The notes below the pieces were generated by a model. That model was not told where the DNA came from. It did no database searches and saw nothing but the letters and a program-made list of their open reading frames with translations. Both the position numbers and the translations under genes were made by a program. Shown in pieces: positions 15,956 to 25,212 of a stretch of 64,000 nucleotides of DNA. Each line of letters begins with the position of its first letter. The stretch's first letter is position 1. Origin of the DNA: Photobacterium kagoshimensis (GTDB lineage: Bacteria > Pseudomonadota > Gammaproteobacteria > Enterobacterales > Vibrionaceae); NCBI RefSeq assembly GCF_050337045.1, contig NZ_JAKJSO010000013.1:62001-126000 (forward strand), written 5' to 3'.

Positions 15956-18232
15956 TCAAGCAGCCTTACCTGATTCAAGTGTGATACGAGTAAACTCATC
16001 AGATGCAAAATCATCCACCGAAATAGCACGGCGACGAAGCGCATCCGCGTGGTTCATTTTTTCGACTTCGTGGTCCGTAATCAAGCCAGAGGCCAATGCA
16101 AGTTCCAACTTTTCAGCTAACGTTGCTTTACGCGGGATGTCACCCGCTTTGATTGCTTTAATCAATTTACGATCGATGTCTTTCACATCTTGCAGCGCGA
16201 TAAAGGCACGCTCCATGATCGCAATCGGATCACCGTCCTTCTCTCCGACATAACAAAGTTTGGTTAAGCGGTCACGATGCGCACCTGGGGTCATGAGTAA
16301 TTGTGCAATTTCAACCGTCACCTCATCTTTTGGCGCTTGATAGCGAATGCCTAGCGGGAACAGCAAGGTACGTAATAAGCGACCCACCCCTTTACGTGGG
16401 AAGTTGTTCATCACTTCATCAAACGCGACACCACACTGATGCAGACAATGCTGAAGAGCATAATGCACCATAGGCAAATCGGTTTGTTGGCGTCCTTCAT
16501 CTTCGAAACGCTTAAGTGTTGCAGATGCTAGATACAGGTGACTCAACACATCGCCCAAACGTGCCGAAACAAGTTCACGGCGTTTTAGCTCGCCACCAAG
16601 GCTGAGCATAGAGAAGTCCGCTGCGACAGCCAGTGCACGGCTCATACGTGAAAGATGGCGATAATATTCCGCCGTTTCACCACTGACTGGCGCTTTATTA
16701 AAGCGCGAACCAGTAAATGCATTCAGCAAGGATTTAGAAACATTACCAATCGCAAAACTGATGTGTTTACCTAATAAGGCATCAAATTCTTTTGCACCTT
16801 GAGCCACATCTGGGTTTGCCGCGGCTTCCATTTCACTTAAAACGAAAGGATGACAGCGGGTTGCCCCCTGACCAAAAATCATCAGGTTACGTGTAAGAAT
16901 GTTAGCCCCTTCCACGGTAATAGCCACTGGCATCCCAAAGTAATGATGACCAAGGTAGTTCTTAGGCCCCATTTGGATAGCACGCCCAGCATGGATATCC
17001 ATCGAGTCATTAAGAATCGTACGTGCCATTTCCGTCATATGGTATTTTGCAATGGCAGTCACAATGCCCGGTTTTTCACCTTGGTCGAGCGAGGTGGTGG
17101 TTAAGGTGCGCGATGCTTCAAGCATATAGGTGAAACCACCGATACGCCCCATTGCCTGTGCTACACCTTCAAAATTACCAATCGACATGCCAAATTGCTT
17201 ACGAACATAGGCATAAGCCCCTGTGGTGCGTGCCGTCATATGGCCTACCGCCGCCCCCAGTGCTGGCAATGAAATACCACGGCCTGCCGACAAACATTCC
17301 ACCAGCATACGCCAGCCTCGACCTGCAAAGTCTTGACCACCGATAATCCATTCCATTGGAATGAACACATCATTACCGCGTGTCGGCCCATTCATGAATG
17401 CCATATTGAGTGGGTCGTGGCGCATGCCCACTTCTACCCCAGGGTGATCAGTTGGAATTAACGCACAAGTAATACCAAGATCTGTCTTATCACCTAGCAA
17501 TCCATCAGGATCTTGTAACTTAAACGCAAGACCAAGCACAGTAGAAACAGGTGCCAGCGTGATATAGCGTTTATCCCAACTTAGCTGGATCCCTAACACT
17601 TGCTCGCCTTCAAACTCACCATAACAAACCGTCCCCTGATCGGGGATACCACCAGCATCCGATCCCGCTTCTGGGCCCGTTAGAGCGAAGCATGGAATGT
17701 CATCGCCATTGGCTAAACGTGGTAACCAATAATCTTTTTGTTCTTGCGTGCCGTAATGGGTTAATAACTCACCAGGGCCTAATGAATTAGGCACCATGAC
17801 ACACACCGCCGCACTCAAACTTCGCGTAGCAATGCGGGTGACTATGGTTGAGTTCGCTAACGCCGAGAAGTCCATTCCGCCATATTCTTTACCAATAATA
17901 AGTGATAAGAATTTCTCTTTACGCAGGTATTCCCATACCTCTGGTGGCAAGTCTCGGTCTTCTTGCACAATTTTGTAGTCATCTAACATCGCCAACAAGG
18001 TTTCAAGCTTGGTGTCGATAAATGTTTGCTCTTCATCCGTGAGCTGAGGTTTAGGGTAATTCAGTAGCGTATTCCACTCAGGGGAACCACCAAAGAGCTC
18101 ACCGTCCCACCAAACACTACCCGCTTCCATCGCTTCTCGCTCGGTATCCGATAGTGGAGGCAGCACTTTTTTAAACATCTTAAAAGCGGGCTCACTGAGA
18201 TAGCGTTGACGCAAATTTGTTAAAGTGCTCAT
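15956..18232 (-). CDS. fadE: FadE-type acyl-CoA dehydrogenase
   Basis: A 758-residue FAD-dependent acyl-CoA dehydrogenase with the extended architecture of E. coli FadE, which does the first step of fatty-acid beta-oxidation. Residues about 80-190 form the N-terminal helical domain and about 190-300 the beta domain (FALTGPEAGSDAGG, with the flavin contact). Residues about 310-450 form the C-terminal helical domain (RGISLPALGAAVGHMTARTTGAYAY split by the FAD-binding turn), and the rest is the DUF1974-type C-terminal extension. It is slightly shorter than E. coli FadE at the N-terminus, where that protein carries an extra hydrophobic segment. A PsrA-like TetR regulator lies 63 bp upstream on the same strand, which fits control by fatty acyl ligands. 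Vibrios can have more than one FadE-like gene, so the symbol is by family. Confidence 0.88.
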   Translation of the reverse strand: MSTLTNLRQRYLSEPAFKMFKKVLPPLSDTEREAMEAGSVWWDGELFGGSPEWNTLLNYPKPQLTDEEQTFIDTKLETLLAMLDDYKIVQEDRDLPPEVWEYLRKEKFLSLIIGKEYGGMDFSALANSTIVTRIATRSLSAAVCVMVPNSLGPGELLTHYGTQEQKDYWLPRLANGDDIPCFALTGPEAGSDAGGIPDQGTVCYGEFEGEQVLGIQLSWDKRYITLAPVSTVLGLAFKLQDPDGLLGDKTDLGITCALIPTDHPGVEVGMRHDPLNMAFMNGPTRGNDVFIPMEWIIGGQDFAGRGWRMLVECLSAGRGISLPALGAAVGHMTARTTGAYAYVRKQFGMSIGNFEGVAQAMGRIGGFTYMLEASRTLTTTSLDQGEKPGIVTAIAKYHMTEMARTILNDSMDIHAGRAIQMGPKNYLGHHYFGMPVAITVEGANILTRNLMIFGQGATRCHPFVLSEMEAAANPDVAQGAKEFDALLGKHISFAIGNVSKSLLNAFTGSRFNKAPVSGETAEYYRHLSRMSRALAVAADFSMLSLGGELKRRELVSARLGDVLSHLYLASATLKRFEDEGRQQTDLPMVHYALQHCLHQCGVAFDEVMNNFPRKGVGRLLRTLLFPLGIRYQAPKDEVTVEIAQLLMTPGAHRDRLTKLCYVGEKDGDPIAIMERAFIALQDVKDIDRKLIKAIKAGDIPRKATLAEKLELALASGLITDHEVEKMNHADALRRRAISVDDFASDEFTRITLESGKAA

Positions 18233-18295
18233 TTTTCAGGTCCTTTTGTCTCATTTATCGATGATCGACTATTTATTTTTATATCTACGTAGGCA

Positions 18296-18976
18296 TTACA
18301 GAGTTCCAGTTTGCTCATCACTGACTAGCGAAAAGCTTTGTTCTATCGGTGCAGCGACACCTGCTGCCAAATATGGCACTAGGCTATCAATAAGATCGGC
18401 TGTGGTTACTTTGCGAGAGAAATCATTCTCTGCGATTTGACGCAATGCCGTGCTTGACGCCATAGTGAAAACAGACGCGCCAAGGGTGAAGTGCAGCCGC
18501 CAGAAAAGGGTTTCAGGATCTAAAGATGGATTTGCACGGCACACAGCATTAGTAAAGAGGTTCAAAACATCTGAATATTGCGTAACAATAAACCAGCGAA
18601 GGTGTCCTTGAACATCGGTATAACCTCGACCAATCAAAGACATAAAGTTACTTGCACCGTATGGGCGGAAATCATCAAGTTGGACTAAAGGGCGCTTGAT
18701 ACAATGAAATACATCTTCCATGGTGATTTCATCGCGAGATAAAAGCGCTTCAAGTTCTTCTATCAACACAGGGACAAACTGCTCTAAATAGCGGCCCAAC
18801 ACTGCACGTATTAAGGTTTTCTTATCACCATAGTGATAGTTCACCGATGCGAGATTAACGCCAGCTTTACTGGTGATAGTACGTAACGAGGTTTCGTTAA
18901 AACCATGTTCCGCAAAAAGCAGTTCAGCGGCATCCAGAATTCGCCCTTTTGTTTCTCCTTTCACTGCCATTTTCAT
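18296..18976 (-). CDS. psrA: PsrA-type TetR-family regulator
   Basis: A 226-residue TetR regulator (224 if started at the ATG at 18970, which has AGGTG at better spacing). The N-terminal helix-turn-helix, about residues 10-58, reads GRILDAAELLFAEHGFNETS...VNLASVNYHYGDKKTLI, a good match to PsrA/FadR-like TetR proteins. The C-terminal two-thirds is the ligand and dimer domain, with the DUF1956-like FRPYGASNFMSLIGRGYTD segment. In Shewanella and Pseudomonas, PsrA binds long-chain fatty acids and controls beta-oxidation. Its position directly upstream of the fadE-like gene, and a palindrome at its own start, suggest co-transcription and autorepression. Confidence 0.85.
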   Translation of the reverse strand: MKMAVKGETKGRILDAAELLFAEHGFNETSLRTITSKAGVNLASVNYHYGDKKTLIRAVLGRYLEQFVPVLIEELEALLSRDEITMEDVFHCIKRPLVQLDDFRPYGASNFMSLIGRGYTDVQGHLRWFIVTQYSDVLNLFTNAVCRANPSLDPETLFWRLHFTLGASVFTMASSTALRQIAENDFSRKVTTADLIDSLVPYLAAGVAAPIEQSFSLVSDEQTGTL

Positions 18977-18985
18977 TCACCTGTA

Positions 18986-19003
18986 TTAAACACATGTTTG
19001 AAC
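18986..19003. promoter_or_regulatory. putative PsrA operator upstream of psrA
   Basis: TTAAACACATGTTTGAA is an imperfect palindrome (TTMAACA, ATGTTTGAA) 10-27 bp upstream of the psrA start. PsrA sites are AAAC-N4-GTTT-type palindromes. A second, weaker TTAAACACTT lies at 19034-19043. Confidence 0.5.
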
Positions 19004-19303
19004 TTTACATCTCATCATGTTTTTTAACAAGTATTAAACACTTTATCTCACTTCTAGTGATCACAGATCTAATGATACCTTATGCACATATTGCGTAGCT
19101 TAAGGCGCGACTAAGAAGCAGTAAAGAAAGGTCGAAAACAGGTAGGAAGAAAAGGATTAAATTTTTTGTGGAAATAGTGGGAACATTTTGCTCAATTGCA
19201 GGTCATATATAATGCCACTGCTTTTTCTTAGAAGATATTCTTCAAAGCCTGTTCACTGCTATGAACAGGCTTTCTTTCGTTTAGAGGCTAGCGTTATTCA
19301 ACG
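19004..19303. other. intergenic region between psrA and the first signalling module
   Basis: About 300 bp holding the psrA promoter and a hairpin after the response-regulator gene. No gene seen. Confidence 0.4.
19244..19273 (-). terminator. hairpin downstream of the response-regulator gene
   Basis: AAAGCCTGTTCA-CTGCTA-TGAACAGGCTTT, a perfect 12-bp stem about 30 nt past the response regulator stop. On the minus strand there is no strong T run after it, so it is either a weak terminator or a transcript-stabilising end. Confidence 0.6.
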
Positions 19304-19777
19304 TTAGCGTAACCGCCTAAAGACAACGGTATTATCCAGAATATCTGTCCATTGTTGATAATCTAACCCCATATCAAACACATACTCGGTAATGAGAGAA
19401 CGCGCTGTTGTTAACAATACATCGGCTTTCCATGGTTTTTCAAAGTAGCTTTCGATACGTGCTCGGTTAATGGCGGCAATGGTATCTTGATGGGTTGCCT
19501 GTCCTGTTAATAGCACCTTTTTAGTTGCATAAAAGCGCGGATCTTGTGAGATCTCAGTCAGCAGCTCTACCCCTGTTTTCCCCGGCATAACGTGATCTGA
19601 AATCACCAGTGCGATGTACTCTCCTTCCGCATCTAGCTCATCCATCAGCTCTAACGCTTCGTCTGCCGATTCGCAATCTTCCACATGAAAATAATCATTA
19701 AGCGGCGCAAGATCTTTGAGTACGGCGCTTAAGACTTCCCTTTGATCATCTACACAGATGATGTTCAACTTTTCCAT
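19304..19777 (-). CDS. receiver-only response regulator (module 1)
   Basis: A 157-residue protein made of one receiver domain (about 1-125) and a short tail without DNA-binding or enzymatic domain. The active site is complete: Asp10/Asp11, phospho-acceptor Asp61 in ISDHVMPGKTG, Thr92 in LLTGQ and Lys115 in FEKPW. It closely resembles the stand-alone regulator at 29030-29530. It lies 19 nt downstream of the kinase gene, so the two are co-transcribed. With no output domain it probably passes phosphate on or binds a partner protein. Confidence 0.85.
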   Translation of the reverse strand: MEKLNIICVDDQREVLSAVLKDLAPLNDYFHVEDCESADEALELMDELDAEGEYIALVISDHVMPGKTGVELLTEISQDPRFYATKKVLLTGQATHQDTIAAINRARIESYFEKPWKADVLLTTARSLITEYVFDMGLDYQQWTDILDNTVVFRRLR

Positions 19778-19796
19778 AACCGTTCCTTACAAATTG

Positions 19797-21191
19797 CTAA
19801 ACTATAGGCAGTTTGATTCTAAATTTGGTTTTATCTTCATCGCTTTTCAATGCAATCGTTCCGCCATAGCTATGTACTATGCGCTGAACAATTGACAGTC
19901 CTAACCCCAAGCCAAAAGATAAGCCGCCTTTTTTGGTGGTGAAATTAGGTTGGAATATTTTCCGACGAGTGACTTCGTCGATCATTGGGCCATTATTGCT
20001 AATGGTGATCATGAGGCGGTTCTTGGAGTAACGGGTAATAATTTCAATCTTAGGTTCGTCCGTTTGCTCCATGGCATCGCACGCATTTTTAATAATATTG
20101 ACCCACACCTGCACTAATTCCGTCGAACTGGCCGTAATAGTCGGTAAGACAGCTGGACGTAAAATAACGTTAACGCGCCGTAAATTACTCTGCAGCAAAG
20201 CCAGTGACTTATGGATGGTGTCATTCACGTCCACATCAGATTGATGATCCTGATCACTGCCCCCTAGCTGCTTCACTGAACGCACAATATTGGCAGCATG
20301 CTTGGCGGCAATGCGCATATCATGTAGATCTCGCCCCACATCCCAGTACTGTAGCGCTTCATCAATATTGTCAAACCAATACGCTGGCACCTCCCCCTGC
20401 GGTAAAGCGCGAGCAAGTTGGCGTGCTTGATCACGGCTAAGCTGAGGATATTGCAACAACAATTCTTTGGCGCGTTGCCGTACTTGTGCTGAGGTACTGG
20501 ATTGTCCCTCGCAAATACCTAAATCAATAAATGGCGAGGCATTCGGTTTGTTTTCTTCTAAAAACTGACAAATCGCCCCTTGAACAATCTCGGTTTTACT
20601 ACTTAACACCCCAACAGCATTATTCAGCTCATGGGCAATGCCTGCTGCGAGTTGACCTAGTGTTGTCATTTGTTCGGCAGCATACAGTTTTTGTAGGGCC
20701 TTTTCTTTCTCAATTGCTTGCAGTCCAGTCAACATTTGGCGTTGCGCCAACTCATGCACCATGACGGGCATAAACTGCTCTCTGAGTGAGCCAAACGTTG
20801 CCACATCAACGGCTGGGATCGTAAGATCTATCCACGCCAAGACGCTGTCTTTCTCGGCAATCACCGTAGTAGAAGCTTGCTGGGTCTGAGCAAAAAAACT
20901 GTGAACGCCAAAGAACATACCCGGCTCAACGCTGAATACTTTTGCGGTTAACTCATTCTTTTCTGCATTCAAGTATCCTGAAAGCTCACCACTTTTCACC
21001 CAATAAAGGCGATCATTGAAGCCATCTTGTTTAAGGACTTGCGTACCCGCTTTCACGGTTTTGGTTCGGCTTGTCTCCTGAAAGTAAACATCAATAATAC
21101 GCTGCAGTGCGGCAGGACGATGTATACCTTTAGAAGCCACTTTTTGAGCTATCGAATCACGATTGTTCATGTCTGACATTGTTGTTGCCAT
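19797..21191 (-). CDS. soluble cNMP-fold sensor histidine kinase (module 1)
   Basis: A 464-residue kinase with no membrane segment. An N-terminal cyclic-nucleotide-binding fold (about 40-130) lacks the usual FGE and Arg-Ser/Thr phosphate-cassette residues (it reads FFGVHSFFAQTQQASTTVIA), so cAMP binding is doubtful. The H-box is LAAGIAHELNNAVG (His187). About 90 residues separate it from the second dimerisation helix (about 295-310), far more than usual; this insert contains STSAQVRQRAK. The ATPase domain has the N-box VNIIKNACDAM and a glycine lid FGLGLGLSIV. The module-2 kinase at 27052-29013 shares the same insert. It lies 109 bp downstream of the DASS transporter gene on the same strand. 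Confidence 0.85.
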   Translation of the reverse strand: MATTMSDMNNRDSIAQKVASKGIHRPAALQRIIDVYFQETSRTKTVKAGTQVLKQDGFNDRLYWVKSGELSGYLNAEKNELTAKVFSVEPGMFFGVHSFFAQTQQASTTVIAEKDSVLAWIDLTIPAVDVATFGSLREQFMPVMVHELAQRQMLTGLQAIEKEKALQKLYAAEQMTTLGQLAAGIAHELNNAVGVLSSKTEIVQGAICQFLEENKPNASPFIDLGICEGQSSTSAQVRQRAKELLLQYPQLSRDQARQLARALPQGEVPAYWFDNIDEALQYWDVGRDLHDMRIAAKHAANIVRSVKQLGGSDQDHQSDVDVNDTIHKSLALLQSNLRRVNVILRPAVLPTITASSTELVQVWVNIIKNACDAMEQTDEPKIEIITRYSKNRLMITISNNGPMIDEVTRRKIFQPNFTTKKGGLSFGLGLGLSIVQRIVHSYGGTIALKSDEDKTKFRIKLPIV

Positions 21192-21248
21192 AAAAAGCGG
21201 TTATCTCCCAATATCACAGAGTAGAGTTTTCATCGTTCAGAATAGTGG

Positions 21249-21288
21249 CTATCAGTTTGGCGCATTTCTCTGCGCCAAACTGTGATAG
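21249..21288. other. long hairpin between transporter and kinase genes
   Basis: CAGTTTGGCGCA-TTTCTC-TGCGCCAAACTG is a perfect 12-bp stem (21253-21282). It is extended by four more pairs (CTAT/ATAG) after a two-base bulge. It has no T run on the minus strand, so it is not a standard terminator of the transporter gene. It may stabilise or process a transporter-kinase-regulator transcript. Confidence 0.65.
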
Positions 21289-21300
21289 TTGCAAAGCTCT

Positions 21301-22716
21301 TTAAATGAAATTCACCAGGTGCAATAGCCACACCATGATAAAGCTCATGATCACACCCACCACACCGATGATCACACCGACACGCGCCATTTGATTACTT
21401 TCAACATGGCCCGTTGCATGTGCCAATGCATTAGGTGGCGTACTTATAGGTAAAGACATACCCAGTGATGCTGCAAAGGTTACAATCAAGATTAAGGTGA
21501 TCTCACCACCAAGAGGAACCAGGCTTGCCATAGAGGTGCCCAGTGCTGCCATAATTGGCATTAATAAGTTAGCCGTTGCGGTATGAGACATGAAGTTTGC
21601 CATGATTAAACACAAAGCTGCCGCGCCAACAAGCACAACGTACGGTGAGTAATCATCAAACGGAATACTGTGCACTAACAAACGCGCTAAACCCGTCTGA
21701 TCCAGTGCTAAGCCCAATGCAATACCACCAGAGACCAACCACAGCACATCCCACGAAATTTTCTTTAAATCTTCTTTATTGATGATCCCGGTTAGCGAGA
21801 AAACAGCGACCGGAATTAATGCCACTGTGTAAGAGTTCATCCCGTGAGTCGATCCCATCAGCCACAAAATAATCGTCAGGGCAAAAGTGACATAAACCGT
21901 GATCGCTTTCGGTGTTTTAAGGAATTTACCTTTAATGGTTAATTCAATTTTCTCTTGTTTAGCAGGAAATAATTTATTAATTAACACCCATGCGAACATC
22001 AACAACACCGCTACAAAAGGTACGCCAAACATCATCCATTCACCGAAGGTAATTAAGTTTTCACCTGTCAGGTATTTAAGGGCTATGGCATTGGGCGGGG
22101 TACCAATCGGGGTACCAATACCGCCGATATTGGCTGCAACGGGAATACAAAGTGCAAAAGCAATTTTACCTGGGTCACGATCACCAAATAGCGCAATCAC
22201 CGGCGCTAAGATCGATAACATCATCGCTGTCGTTGCCGTGTTTGACATAAACATCGAGAACACTGCAGTGATCAGCATAAGGCCAAACATCACGTACTTG
22301 GGTTGATGGCCAAACGGCTGCAGTAAGACACGGGCTAAGTTAACGTCAAGTCGATACTTAGTCGCCGCCATTGCAAGGAAAAAGCCCCCGAGAAATAGCA
22401 TGATTATGGGACTAGCAAAGGTCGCCATAATATCGCTATAGGAAAGCAGCTCACCAAAATGCGCTTGGCCATGATCCAAACGGAAAAGGTATAAACCTTT
22501 ATCAGAGAGCAGCAGCAACTCTAGAACAATTATCACAACCGAAGTGGCATAGATAGGAATAGGCTCCATCACCCAACATAAAGCCGCCAACAAAAAGATA
22601 GCAATAACACGCTGCTGAATGACTGTCATTCCTTCAACAGGAAATGCCGATGCAGGTAGCAGTAGAATGATCACAGGGATCAGGATCGGAATGATATACC
22701 GAAGATATTGACGCAT
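21301..22716 (-). CDS. DASS/SLC13-family carboxylate transporter
   Basis: A 471-residue inner-membrane symporter of the divalent anion:Na+ family (INDY type). About eleven hydrophobic segments plus two re-entrant hairpins are visible. The two inverted-repeat substrate motifs read MSNTATTAMML and MSHTATANLLM, so the second has His instead of the Asn often seen in SNT motifs. The pair GTPIGTPPNAIAL and LPISTPPNALAHATG marks the sodium-site hairpins. Members carry succinate, malate or citrate; the exact substrate is not shown. The upstream region has a CRP-like site, and a kinase-regulator pair follows on the same strand. Confidence 0.9.
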   Translation of the reverse strand: MRQYLRYIIPILIPVIILLLPASAFPVEGMTVIQQRVIAIFLLAALCWVMEPIPIYATSVVIIVLELLLLSDKGLYLFRLDHGQAHFGELLSYSDIMATFASPIIMLFLGGFFLAMAATKYRLDVNLARVLLQPFGHQPKYVMFGLMLITAVFSMFMSNTATTAMMLSILAPVIALFGDRDPGKIAFALCIPVAANIGGIGTPIGTPPNAIALKYLTGENLITFGEWMMFGVPFVAVLLMFAWVLINKLFPAKQEKIELTIKGKFLKTPKAITVYVTFALTIILWLMGSTHGMNSYTVALIPVAVFSLTGIINKEDLKKISWDVLWLVSGGIALGLALDQTGLARLLVHSIPFDDYSPYVVLVGAAALCLIMANFMSHTATANLLMPIMAALGTSMASLVPLGGEITLILIVTFAASLGMSLPISTPPNALAHATGHVESNQMARVGVIIGVVGVIMSFIMVWLLHLVNFI

Positions 22717-23199
22717 GCTTGAATATTCCCTTAAACACTAATTTGAATCTTGTTAGCGAACAGGCTGATAATGAAAAATCCGTGTTCGCATGCTACTCCG
22801 TTTGGTGTCCGCCAAACCAAGCAACTTAATACTTTAGTAGTAAGAGTTATATTGCGCGGTTACTGCTGTGTTTTCACCGAATTAGATCAATAAATGAGTG
22901 AAACGAAACAAATATTTCAGCCTATAAGCGTAAGCTAACTCGCTGAAGAGTAAGTTCAAATTGGCAAAAACAGCCAAAAACAGCAACCCAGATCACAAAA
23001 TCATCGTTAGCGTGATTTACATCACCTTTTCCGAGTCAATTTATCATACAAATCAACTAAAGACTGTAACTCCAGTCGTTTCCTAAACAGGCCGCAGGGA
23101 TAAAAAGATGATAAATGTACAAAGAAAAGAATAAGTAAAAAAGGGAGAATAAATGATGCCTTTCTTATGGTAGAAAGGCATCGATGTAAGGCTATAACG
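22717..23199. other. intergenic region upstream of the DASS transporter
   Basis: About 480 bp. It holds the CRP-like site described separately and a small hairpin, GTTTGG-TGTCCG-CCAAAC, at 22800-22817 in the transporter leader. No gene seen. Confidence 0.5.
23011..23026. promoter_or_regulatory. putative CRP site
   Basis: CGTGATTTACATCACC contains the GTGA-N6-TCAC core of CRP operators. It lies about 300 bp upstream of the transporter start, which is far for direct activation. A nearby ATCACAAAAT is not palindromic. Confidence 0.4.
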
Positions 23200-24669
23200 T
23201 TACTTCACAGGCTGTTCTTGCTCATCCACAATGGACTCTTCCAAGACGTTTTCCTGCCCCATATAAGTACGGGAAGAGCAAAATGGCGTAATAGGAACGC
23301 TAGGCTCGAGTACTTCAACTTCTTGCTGTTTCTGTTCGTGCTCGTAAGCCATTATTTTGACCTGGCGAATAACCAAACCAAAGCCCAACACACCAAACAG
23401 TACCGAACCTACGGCCTGACCGATCAATACGCCACCCGCACCGGCCATTTCGCCACCGAGGTACACAAATGGGATAGTGCCTATTGTTGCTTTACCCATA
23501 TTCAGCGCAGTAGACCACGTAGGGCGGTTCAAGTTATTGAACGCAGCATTGGCAACAAACAACGCGCCATTAAAAATAAAGGTCACAGCAACGAAAGTAC
23601 AGAAGATGCCAATCATGTATGCCGCATCCCCTTGCAAGCTAAAGATGCTAACTAATACGTCTTGTCCTAACCACAGTAGAATCGATACCAGCACACAGTA
23701 AACAGAAGTAAACAGCAGCGCATCTCTTAAAGTACGCGTAATACGATCCCAGCGTTCTGCACCAAAGTTTTGCCCTATGATAGGACCAACGGCACCCGAT
23801 AATGAAAACACCAAAGCAAAACTGACCGGCATAATACGACCAATTACCGCGTAGCCCGCAACAAAGCTTTCGCCAAATTGCGCAATATGACTCGTCACAA
23901 AAGCGTTACCTATTGGGGTTGCGGTATTGGTTAAAATAGCGGGAAAGGCGATGGCAGAGACTCCTGCCAAGGAGGTTTTAAATGAAGATAGGTTCGGTCT
24001 TGCAACCAAATCATGCTTGTAAATAATTGCATGAAGCGAGAATACCAATACAGCGAATCGCGCAAACACAGACGCAATCGCAGCCCCTTCAATACCCATC
24101 GATAAGCCAAAGATAAAGATAGGGTCTAAAACCGCATTCACACCGCCCCCAATCAAGGTGGCAACCATAGAGCGACGAGCATCACCTACCCCTCGCAATG
24201 CAGCCCCTGCCGCCATCGAAATGGCAATCATAGGCGCACTGGGCAGCAATATGACTAAATACGATGTCGCAGCTTCGGCCACTTTTCCCTTGGCACCTAT
24301 CATGTCAAGTAGTTGTGGCAACTGCCAGAGCATCAAAATCACTAATACACAGCTAATAATGAACGCAAACATCATGACGTTAATAGTCAGATCGCGCGCT
24401 TTATCACGCTGCTTTGCACCTAAGGCACGAGAAACTAATGCGCCCATCGCAATCGAGGTACCAATCGATGCAGAGGTCGAAAAGAAAACCAGTGTCCCCG
24501 CAAAACCAATTGCAGCAGCAAGCTCAATCTCACCCAACATACTGATAAATAGCATATCGACCAAATCGACAAGAAACAGTGCCATCAATCCAATAGCACC
24601 GGTTCCTGACATCACGGCGATATGTCGCATGGGTGAACCCGTAACAAATTTTGCTTGCTGCTCGCTCAT
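23200..24669 (-). CDS. MATE-family multidrug/cation antiporter
   Basis: A 489-residue inner-membrane efflux protein with twelve transmembrane segments in two six-helix halves. Typical motifs are present: SVDMLFI-like DLVDMLFISMLG in helix 1 and GRIMPVSFALVF and VGPIIGQNFGAERWDR in the second half. MATE proteins exchange Na+ or H+ for cationic drugs. About 55 residues follow the last helix (EHEQKQQEVEVLEPS...), a charged cytoplasmic tail longer than usual for the family. It is transcribed away from the CBS gene and separated from it by a terminator, so it is probably a single-gene unit. Confidence 0.9.
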   Translation of the reverse strand: MSEQQAKFVTGSPMRHIAVMSGTGAIGLMALFLVDLVDMLFISMLGEIELAAAIGFAGTLVFFSTSASIGTSIAMGALVSRALGAKQRDKARDLTINVMMFAFIISCVLVILMLWQLPQLLDMIGAKGKVAEAATSYLVILLPSAPMIAISMAAGAALRGVGDARRSMVATLIGGGVNAVLDPIFIFGLSMGIEGAAIASVFARFAVLVFSLHAIIYKHDLVARPNLSSFKTSLAGVSAIAFPAILTNTATPIGNAFVTSHIAQFGESFVAGYAVIGRIMPVSFALVFSLSGAVGPIIGQNFGAERWDRITRTLRDALLFTSVYCVLVSILLWLGQDVLVSIFSLQGDAAYMIGIFCTFVAVTFIFNGALFVANAAFNNLNRPTWSTALNMGKATIGTIPFVYLGGEMAGAGGVLIGQAVGSVLFGVLGFGLVIRQVKIMAYEHEQKQQEVEVLEPSVPITPFCSSRTYMGQENVLEESIVDEQEQPVK

Positions 24670-24744
24670 TAAATTACCTTTATTAGTACCAATCTAGATT
24701 GGTATGACGTCCTTTTCTCAAAAAAGACAAACCACGCTAACGAC

Positions 24745-24770
24745 AAAAAAGGCGCACAGTGCGCCTTTTT
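24745..24770. terminator. bidirectional-looking terminator after the CBS gene
   Basis: AAAAAAGGCGCAC-AG-TGCGCCTTTTT. On the minus strand it ends in TTTTTT about 26 nt past the CBS gene stop. Confidence 0.92.
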
Positions 24771-24795
24771 CGTTCTTTTTAATTATTGAGCGAAA

Positions 24796-25212
24796 TCATA
24801 CTGGATGCTGAAAACAAGCGCCAATTTGATTACTGATTGCAGTTAGAACATCACGTCGAGTGATCACTCCCACCAATTGACCGCTTTCAACCACAGGGTA
24901 AATTTTGGGTTTTTGGCCCGACATAATATCCGCTAATTCGATAATTGAACTTTCAGGAGACACTGTAAGTACATCTTCTCGCATACACTCACCTACGGTG
25001 TGTGTATCCTGACAGTGATAACCGACCTTGATCAGCTTCTGAATCATATCTTGCTCTGATAAGAAACCAACAACCTGACGGTTAGCATCAACAACCGGAC
25101 CACCAATTTGTTTTGCCGTTAACAACTTATCAAGTGCCGCAGACAGCGACTGACTTGGATCAAAAGTCACCGGGCGCATATTCATATAGTCTTTAACTTT
25201 TAACGATTCCAT
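24796..25212 (-). CDS. CBS-domain protein
   Basis: A 138-residue protein made of two CBS motifs (about 7-60 and 75-130), which pair to form one Bateman module. The first has MNMRPVTFDPSQSLSAAL...IGGPVVD and the second MREDVLTVSPESSIIELADIM...VYPVV-type sequence. Such modules bind adenosine nucleotides and regulate partner proteins. No fused effector domain is present, so the partner is unknown. It stands alone between the MATE gene and the DUF945 gene. Confidence 0.88.
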   Translation of the reverse strand: MESLKVKDYMNMRPVTFDPSQSLSAALDKLLTAKQIGGPVVDANRQVVGFLSEQDMIQKLIKVGYHCQDTHTVGECMREDVLTVSPESSIIELADIMSGQKPKIYPVVESGQLVGVITRRDVLTAISNQIGACFQHPV

